38,532 nucleotides of DNA, taken from the NCBI GenBank assembly GCA_913775975.1, contig CAJYLQ010000055.1:1-38532 (forward strand), read 5' to 3'. Below, piece after piece: positions 33,823 to 38,532 of this stretch; position 1 is the first letter of the stretch, and the number at the start of each line of letters is the position of its first letter. Position numbers and translations under genes: made by a program. Origin of the DNA: an uncultured Sphingomonas sp. Lineage in GTDB: Bacteria; Pseudomonadota; Alphaproteobacteria; Sphingomonadales; Sphingomonadaceae. The notes beneath the pieces are model-generated. The model was not told the DNA's origin and made no database searches. It worked only from the letters and a program-made list of their open reading frames with translations.

Positions 33823-35346
33823 GTGACCTCTCCCCGCCGTACCTTCGCGATTATCTCCCACCCCGACGCGGGCAAGACGACGCTGACTGAAAAGCTGCTG
33901 CATGTCGGCGGCGCGATCCACCTCGCCGGCGAGGTGAAGGCGCGGGGCCAGAACCGGCGCGCCCGGTCGGACTGGATGAAGATCGAGCAGCAGCGCGGCA
34001 TCTCCGTCACCTCCTCGGTGATGACGTTCGAGAAGGACGGCGTGACCTTCAACCTGCTCGACACGCCGGGGCACGAGGATTTCTCGGAGGATACCTATCG
34101 CACGCTGACCGCGGTCGATTCAGCGGTCATGGTGATCGACGCGGCGCGTGGCATCGAGGCGCAGACGCGCAAGCTGTTCGAGGTCTGCCGCCTCCGCTCC
34201 GTGCCGATCATCACCTTCGTCAACAAGGTCGATCGCGAGGGCCGCTCGCCGTTCGAACTGCTCGACGAGATCGCCGACGTGCTGGCGCTGGACGTCGCAC
34301 CGATGAACTGGCCGATCGGCATGGGCGGCGAGTTCGAGGGGATCATGGACCTGTCGACCGGCCGGATCAGCCGGCCGGAGGGCGACAGCCGCACCTTCCA
34401 GGGGACCACCGACACCGCGCCCCTGTCCGACCGCTTCGCCGAGGAGGTGGAGCTGGCGCAGGGCGGCTATGCCCCCTTCGATGGCGAGGCGTATCGCCAC
34501 GGCGACCTGACGCCCGTCTATTTCGGCTCCGCGCTCAAGGATTTCGGCCCGGGTGAGCTGATCGCCGCGCTGGCCGACTATGCGCCGCCGCCGCGCGCGC
34601 AGCCGGCCGAGCCCGCGCCCGTCGCACCCGACGGCAGCGAGGTGACGGGCTTCGTCTTCAAGGTGCAGGCCAATATGGACCCGCAGCACCGCGACCGCAT
34701 CGCGTTCATGCGGCTATGCTCTGGCACGTTCAAGCGCGGCATGAAGCTGACGCCGACCGGCCATGGCAAACCGATCGCGGTCCACTCGCCGATCCTGTTC
34801 TTCGCGCAGGATCGCGAGATCGCGGACGAGGCGTATCCCGGCGACATCATCGGCATCCCAAATCACGGCACGCTGCGCGTCGGCGATACGCTGTCGGAAC
34901 GGGCGGCGGTGCGCTTTACCGGCCTGCCCAATTTCGCGCCCGAAATCCTGCGCCGCGTCGCGCTGAAGGACCCCACCAAGACCAAGCAGCTGCGCAAGGC
35001 GCTGGACGACATGGCCGAAGAGGGCGTGACGCAGGTCTTCTATCCCGAAATCGGGTCGAACTGGATCATCGGCGTCGTCGGCCAGCTGCAGCTGGACGTG
35101 CTGCTCAGCCGGCTGGATGCCGAATACAAGGTCGCCGCCGCGCTGGAGCCCGCGCCCTTCGACACCGCGCGCTGGATCACCGCGGACGATCCCGCCGACC
35201 TAAAGGCGTTCATGGACCTGAACCGTGCGGCGATGGCGAAGGATCGCGACGGCAACCCCGTCTTCCTGGCCAAGAGCGCGTGGGAGGTCGGCTACGTCGC
35301 GGATCGCTATCCCAAGGTTAAGTTCGCCGCGACGCGCGAACGCTGA
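33823..35346 (+). CDS. prfC: Peptide chain release factor 3 (RF3)
   Basis: A 507-residue translational GTPase that recycles RF1/RF2 from the ribosome after termination. GTPase motifs are SHPDAGKTT (12-20), DTPGHEDFSEDTYR (from 80, RF3-specific) and NKVD (134-137). RF3 marks such as GEVKARG, SDWMKIEQQRGISVTSSVM and PNFAPEIL are present. A GTG start at 33823 gives MTSPRRTFAIISHPD, the usual N-terminus; an in-frame GTG 16 codons upstream is possible. The length is slightly below the E. coli protein, as in other alphaproteobacteria. Confidence 0.96.
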   Translation: MTSPRRTFAIISHPDAGKTTLTEKLLHVGGAIHLAGEVKARGQNRRARSDWMKIEQQRGISVTSSVMTFEKDGVTFNLLDTPGHEDFSEDTYRTLTAVDSAVMVIDAARGIEAQTRKLFEVCRLRSVPIITFVNKVDREGRSPFELLDEIADVLALDVAPMNWPIGMGGEFEGIMDLSTGRISRPEGDSRTFQGTTDTAPLSDRFAEEVELAQGGYAPFDGEAYRHGDLTPVYFGSALKDFGPGELIAALADYAPPPRAQPAEPAPVAPDGSEVTGFVFKVQANMDPQHRDRIAFMRLCSGTFKRGMKLTPTGHGKPIAVHSPILFFAQDREIADEAYPGDIIGIPNHGTLRVGDTLSERAAVRFTGLPNFAPEILRRVALKDPTKTKQLRKALDDMAEEGVTQVFYPEIGSNWIIGVVGQLQLDVLLSRLDAEYKVAAALEPAPFDTARWITADDPADLKAFMDLNRAAMAKDRDGNPVFLAKSAWEVGYVADRYPKVKFAATRER

Positions 35347-35365
35347 GCCCCGGCAGGCCCGGGGC
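35347..35365. terminator. GC hairpin between convergent prfC and SMP-30 genes
   Basis: GCCCCGG (35347-35353) pairs with CCGGGGC (35359-35365) around a five-base loop, immediately after the prfC stop and 33 bases from the stop of the convergent gene. There is no T-tract on either side, so its role as a two-way transcription stop is only likely. Confidence 0.5.
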
Positions 35366-35397
35366 GGCGTCGCCACCGGCGCGCCCCTTTCGGGCCG

Positions 35398-36459
35398 TCA
35401 CCCCATCGCGCGCGCCAGCGGCAGCCGCAGCACGCGGTGGTTCGCGGTCATGTACAGGACGCGCCCGGCCTCTCCGAAGCAGCAATTGGCGATCGGCCCG
35501 TCGCCCGACGCGATCAGGCCCAGCGGCTTGGCCTCGGGCGTCATCACCATCAGCCCGCCCGGCACCGAGCAGAACAGCGTGCCGTCGCGCGCCACCTTCA
35601 TCCCGTCCGGCAGGCCGGGCGCGTCCGGGGCCATCATCGGCTTCGCATCCAGCAGCACGCGCCCGCGCACCACGCCGCCCGCCGGATCGAGATCATAGAC
35701 CATGATGCGCGGCGCCGCCGGATCGGAGACGGAGACGTACAGCCGCCGCTCGTCGGGCGACAGCGCGATGCCGTTGGGAAAGGTCAGGTCCGCGACCGCC
35801 AGCGTCACCCGCCCATCGGGGCCCGCGCGATAGACGCCGTTGTGCGGCAGCTCCTTCAGCGGCGAACTATCCCCCTGCGTCAGCCCATATGGCGGGTCGG
35901 TGAACCAGATCGCACCGTCGCGCGCCACGGCCAGATCGTTGGGGCTGTTGAACTTCTTGCCGCGATACGTCGCCACCGCGACGGTGCGGCGGCCGGTCTT
36001 CAGATCGACGCGGTCGATGCTCCGCCCGCCGCTGTTCGCGATCAGCAGCGCGCCCGTCCTGTCGAGCGCCAGCCCGTTCGCCCCCGGCTCGCGCACCGCC
36101 GCCGGATCGGTTCCCGCCGCGCCGGACGGATCGAGCGACGTCTCCGCCCGGCCGCCCGGCCGCCAGCGGCGCACGATGTTCGCGGGCGGGTCGGAAAACA
36201 GCAGATAGCCGCCCTGCGGCACCCACACCGGCCCTTCCGCCCAGCGGATATCGGTCGCGATGACGGTCGGCATCGATCCCGGCGCGACGATCCGGTCGAA
36301 CGCGGGCGACAGGCTTCGCACGGCGGGGACGGGGGCTGCGGTCGGGGCCGCGGGCGCGGCAAGGACACGCACGGGCAGGACGGCGAGCGCGGCGGCACCG
36401 GCCAGGAAGGCGCGGCGATCCACCGGCGCACCGGCGGGACAGGACTGGGAGCGGGACAT
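35398..36459 (-). CDS. SMP-30/gluconolactonase-family protein, Tat-exported
   Basis: A 353-residue six-bladed beta-propeller of the SMP-30/gluconolactonase/LRE family, which includes metal-dependent sugar lactonases. The N-terminus has a twin-arginine signal, D-RR-AFLAGAAALAVLP, ending near LAAPA, so the protein is exported folded to the periplasm. Family marks: RWAEGPVWVPQGGYLLFSD, GANGLALDRTG, KFNSPNDLAVARDGAIWFTDPPYG and FPNGIALSPDERRLYVS; acidic and Asn residues in these supply the metal site (Glu in AEGPVW, Asn in SPNDLA, Asp in LPDGMKV region). GGAGG precedes the ATG. The natural substrate is not known. Confidence 0.92.
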   Translation of the reverse strand: MSRSQSCPAGAPVDRRAFLAGAAALAVLPVRVLAAPAAPTAAPVPAVRSLSPAFDRIVAPGSMPTVIATDIRWAEGPVWVPQGGYLLFSDPPANIVRRWRPGGRAETSLDPSGAAGTDPAAVREPGANGLALDRTGALLIANSGGRSIDRVDLKTGRRTVAVATYRGKKFNSPNDLAVARDGAIWFTDPPYGLTQGDSSPLKELPHNGVYRAGPDGRVTLAVADLTFPNGIALSPDERRLYVSVSDPAAPRIMVYDLDPAGGVVRGRVLLDAKPMMAPDAPGLPDGMKVARDGTLFCSVPGGLMVMTPEAKPLGLIASGDGPIANCCFGEAGRVLYMTANHRVLRLPLARAMG

Positions 36460-36639
36460 GCCCCCTCCTACCGCGATACGGCACGGTCCGTCACCCCGGC
36501 CGCGACCGATGGTCGCCGCGTCCCGGTTGATGGCGGCCGGACGCGCGGCACATCGGGCGGCTGTCGTGCGCCGCACGCCATGCGCCTGGCTTGCGGATCG
36601 GGCCCACGCATCCGCGCCCGACCCTTCAGCCGCGACCCT

Positions 36640-37002
36640 TCAAGCCTCGCTCGTCTCGCGGGCGGCGACGTCGTCGGCGGCCAGGGCGGCCACCAGCGAA
36701 TCGCGCACGGCGATCAGTTCGGCCCGATTCGCGCCACGCGGGCGGCTCTTCGCCTCGGCCGCCAGCAATTGCTGGACGCCGCGGATCGTATAGCCCTCCC
36801 GGTTGAGCAACGCGTCGATCCGCCGGACCAGCGCCGCATCCTCGGGCCGGTAATAGCGGCGGTTGCCCGCGCGGGTCAGCGGTCGCAGCGTGGGAAAGCG
36901 GGTTTCCCAATAACGCAGCACGTGATGGGGCAGGCCGGTTTCCGCCGACAGTTCGCCGATGGTCCGTAGTGCCCCGCTCGCTTTCGGCGTGGGGGGCGAC
37001 AT
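36640..37002 (-). CDS. MerR-family transcriptional regulator
   Basis: A 120-residue small MerR protein. The winged helix-turn-helix is at about 13-80: TIGELSAETGLPHHVLRYWE, then RRYYRPEDAALVRRIDALL. The effector part is a short helix only, without metal-binding cysteines. This gene directly follows ihfA (three bases) in many alphaproteobacteria and is probably co-transcribed with it; its target and signal are unknown. Confidence 0.93.
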   Translation of the reverse strand: MSPPTPKASGALRTIGELSAETGLPHHVLRYWETRFPTLRPLTRAGNRRYYRPEDAALVRRIDALLNREGYTIRGVQQLLAAEAKSRPRGANRAELIAVRDSLVAALAADDVAARETSEA

Positions 37003-37005
37003 GGA

Positions 37006-37308
37006 TCAGGCACCGCCCGCGACGATGCGGTCGCGCATCATCTGGCTGGCACGGAACGTCAGCACCCGGCGCGGTGCGATCGGCACCTCCACCCCGGTCT
37101 TGGGATTGCGCCCCACGCGCTCGCCCTTGTCGCGCAGCACGAAGGTGCCGAACCCCGAAATCTTCACATTTTCCCCGGAAGACAGCGCCTCGCACATCTC
37201 GTGCAGGATCTGCTCCACGATCGTCGCCGAATCGGCGCGGCTCAACCCCACTTCACGATGCAATGCTTCGGCCAGATCGGCGCGGGTCAGCGTTCCAACG
37301 TCCGTCAT
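37006..37308 (-). CDS. ihfA: Integration host factor subunit alpha
   Basis: A 100-residue DNA-bending protein of the HU/IHF family. [19 protein letters not shown] starts the helical dimerisation part, [25 protein letters not shown] holds the beta-arms, with RNPKTG carrying the proline that intercalates into DNA. The sequence [16 protein letters not shown] after the arm is typical of the alpha subunit. IHF alpha/beta heterodimers bend DNA at promoters, including sigma-54 promoters such as that of glnK. It lies in the order plsX-fabH-ihfA-merR. Confidence 0.95.
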   Translation of the reverse strand: MTDVGTLTRADLAEALHREVGLSRADSATIVEQILHEMCEALSSGENVKISGFGTFVLRDKGERVGRNPKTGVEVPIAPRRVLTFRASQMMRDRIVAGGA

Positions 37309-37343
37309 ACAATCCCCATATCCCCCCGGATGTGGTCATCGTA

Positions 37344-37359
37344 TACAAACGTATTTGTA
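37344..37359. promoter_or_regulatory. Candidate operator upstream of ihfA
   Basis: TACAAACGTATTTGTA is a 6-bp inverted repeat (TACAAA/TTTGTA) around four bases, 35 bases before the ihfA ATG in the fabH-ihfA gap. It is AT-rich in a very GC-rich setting. It could be the site of the MerR-type regulator encoded downstream or part of the ihfA promoter; the binding protein is not known. Confidence 0.4.
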
Positions 37360-37391
37360 AGAGGAAAGGGCGTTTTCCGCCTCGATTTGCG

Positions 37392-38366
37392 TCAGAACCG
37401 GATCACCGCCGCGCCCCAGGTGAAACCGCCGCCCATCGCCTCGAGCACGACGATGTCATTTTCCTTCACGCGGCCGTCACGAACCGCGGCGTCCAGCGCC
37501 AGCGGCACCGACGCGGCGGAGGTGTTGGCATGGCGGTCGACGGTCATCACCACCTTGTCGGCGGGCAGGCCCAGCTTCTTCGCGGTCGCATCCAGGATGC
37601 GCGCATTGGCCTGATGCGGGACGACCCAGTCGACGTCCCCGGTCGTCAGCCCCGCCAGCTCCAGCGATTCGCCCATCACCGCCGCCAGGTTGACGACCGC
37701 GTGGCGAAACACCTCGCGCCCCTTCATCCGCAGCTTGCCGACCGTGCCCGTGGTGGAGGGGCCGCCATCGACATAGAGCAGGCCGTTGTGCCGGCCATCG
37801 GCGTGCAGCCGCGTCGCCAGGATGCCGCGCCCCTCGGCCGCGTCGCTCTCCCGGCCTTCCAGTACGATCGCGCCGGCACCGTCGCCGAACAGCACGCAGG
37901 TGGTGCGGTCCTCCCAGTCGAGCAGCCGCGAAAAGGTCTCGGCGCCGACGACGAGGGCGCGGGTGGCGGCCCCCGTCGCCAGGAACTTGTCGGCGGTGGC
38001 GACCGCGTAGACGAAGCCGGCGCAGACCGCCTGCAAGTCGAAGGCGGCGCCCGCCTGGATGCCGAGGCCGGCCTGGATCTGCGTCGCGGTGGACGGAAAA
38101 GTGTGGTCCGGCGTCGAGGTCGCGCAGATCACGAGGTCGATCGTCGAAGGCTCGATGCCGGCATCCTGCAGGGCCGCCTGCGCGGCCTTGATGCCGAGCA
38201 CCGAGGTGGTCTCGTCCGGCTCGGCGATGTGGCGCTGGCGGATGCCGGTGCGCTGGATGATCCAGTCGTCCGAGGTGTCGACGCGGGCGGCGAGGTCGTC
38301 GTTGGTGACGGTCGTCCGCGGCAGGTAGGAGCCGCAGCCCCGCACCACCGAGCGAAGGCGGGTCAT
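37392..38366 (-). CDS. fabH: 3-oxoacyl-ACP synthase III (FabH)
   Basis: A 324-residue condensing enzyme that starts fatty-acid chains by joining acetyl-CoA with malonyl-ACP in the cytoplasm. The catalytic triad is visible: Cys115 ([12 protein letters not shown]), His251 ([10 protein letters not shown]) and Asn281 ([10 protein letters not shown]). The thiolase fold and length are complete, and the C-terminal [13 protein letters not shown] is conserved. GGAGGA lies seven bases before the ATG. It follows plsX by 28 bases, as in most bacteria. Confidence 0.98.
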   Translation of the reverse strand: MTRLRSVVRGCGSYLPRTTVTNDDLAARVDTSDDWIIQRTGIRQRHIAEPDETTSVLGIKAAQAALQDAGIEPSTIDLVICATSTPDHTFPSTATQIQAGLGIQAGAAFDLQAVCAGFVYAVATADKFLATGAATRALVVGAETFSRLLDWEDRTTCVLFGDGAGAIVLEGRESDAAEGRGILATRLHADGRHNGLLYVDGGPSTTGTVGKLRMKGREVFRHAVVNLAAVMGESLELAGLTTGDVDWVVPHQANARILDATAKKLGLPADKVVMTVDRHANTSAASVPLALDAAVRDGRVKENDIVVLEAMGGGFTWGAAVIRF

Positions 38367-38394
38367 GAGGCGTCCTCCTATGCCGAAACGGTCT

Positions 38395-38532
38395 TCATGC
38401 CGAGGCTTGGGCCGGCGTCGCGTCGAGGCGCTCCCGGATCGTCCGCATCAGGTCATGGCGGGCCATGTCGTAGGCGAGGTCGACCGCCGCGGCGAAGCCC
38501 TCGGCATCGGCGGCGCCGTGGCTCTTGATGAC
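38395..38532 (-). CDS. plsX: Phosphate acyltransferase PlsX, C-terminal end (partial)
   Basis: The last 45 residues of PlsX; the rest lies beyond the right edge. [13 protein letters not shown] is the strongly conserved C-terminal PlsX motif, followed by a helical tail ending [11 protein letters not shown]. PlsX makes acyl-phosphate from acyl-ACP for phospholipid synthesis. The identification is supported by fabH directly downstream. Confidence 0.9.
   Translation of the reverse strand, partial: VIKSHGAADAEGFAAAVDLAYDMARHDLMRTIRERLDATPAQASA

Noticed and set aside
36463..36639. tRNA gene after the merR gene, as seen in some alphaproteobacteria
   Set aside because: No cloverleaf or GGTTCNANNCC T-loop is visible in the interval.

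Overview
The window looks like chromosome from a sphingomonad-type alphaproteobacterium (Sphingomonas or a near relative). The basis is very high GC with strong third-position GC, short palindromic repeats of the kind scattered through such genomes (at 719, 9118, 14362 and 15268), a PEPxxWA-CTERM protein, and a plsX-fabH-ihfA-merR cluster in the usual alphaproteobacterial order. No tRNA, rRNA, CRISPR array, phage or insertion sequence was recognised. Most of the window is ordinary core genome, interrupted by single genes of visibly lower GC.

Layout. 1-2.4 kb: end of an unidentified gene, a PaiB-like flavin-binding protein, and crcB-rluA (overlapping starts and stops) on the minus strand. 2.5-5.2 kb: a small membrane protein, two related glycine-zipper envelope proteins, a TRIC-type channel and an unknown four-helix membrane protein. 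5.2-9 kb: a minus-strand run of a beta-lactamase-fold lipoprotein, sppA and a GNAT acetyltransferase. 9.2-13.7 kb: nadB, a soluble PAS histidine kinase with its single-domain response regulator, and an orphan ABC ATPase. 13.7-15.8 kb: a small zinc-finger gene whose 3' end has been amplified into a 149-bp tandem array, an SDR dehydrogenase and a VOC protein. 16.2-18.4 kb: tldD, a ccdAB toxin-antitoxin pair and a DUF2007 gene. 18.5-20.5 kb: the nitrogen-control pair glnK-amtB with a sigma-54 promoter and a clear intrinsic terminator. 20.5-24.2 kb: a frameshifted P-loop kinase gene, a three-gene overlapping operon headed by a DUF442 phosphatase/sulfurtransferase-like protein, and recQ. 24.3-26.3 kb: a PEP-CTERM protein and an AraC regulator carrying the same two-part operator in front of both genes. 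26.3-29.5 kb: a small GNAT protein, an exported protein with a divergent retropepsin-like motif, and an Atm1-type ABC exporter. 29.6-33.1 kb: a small protein, yqiJ, yqiK (NfeD-like/flotillin pair) and an Amj-type lipid II flippase of low GC. 33.2-38.5 kb: an OsmC protein, prfC, an SMP-30-type Tat-exported protein, and merR, ihfA, fabH and the end of plsX.

How it fits together. Several genes concern the envelope and its stress: SppA, the beta-lactamase-fold lipoprotein, the glycine-zipper proteins, YqiJ/YqiK, Amj and the TRIC and CrcB channels. glnK-amtB is the one fully readable regulatory unit. I did not find a clearly new multi-gene system. The best leads are the paired AraC operators linking the regulator to the PEP-CTERM gene, the 149-bp gene-end amplification, the beta-lactamase-fold protein that seems to lack the omega-loop glutamate, and the isolated Amj flippase.
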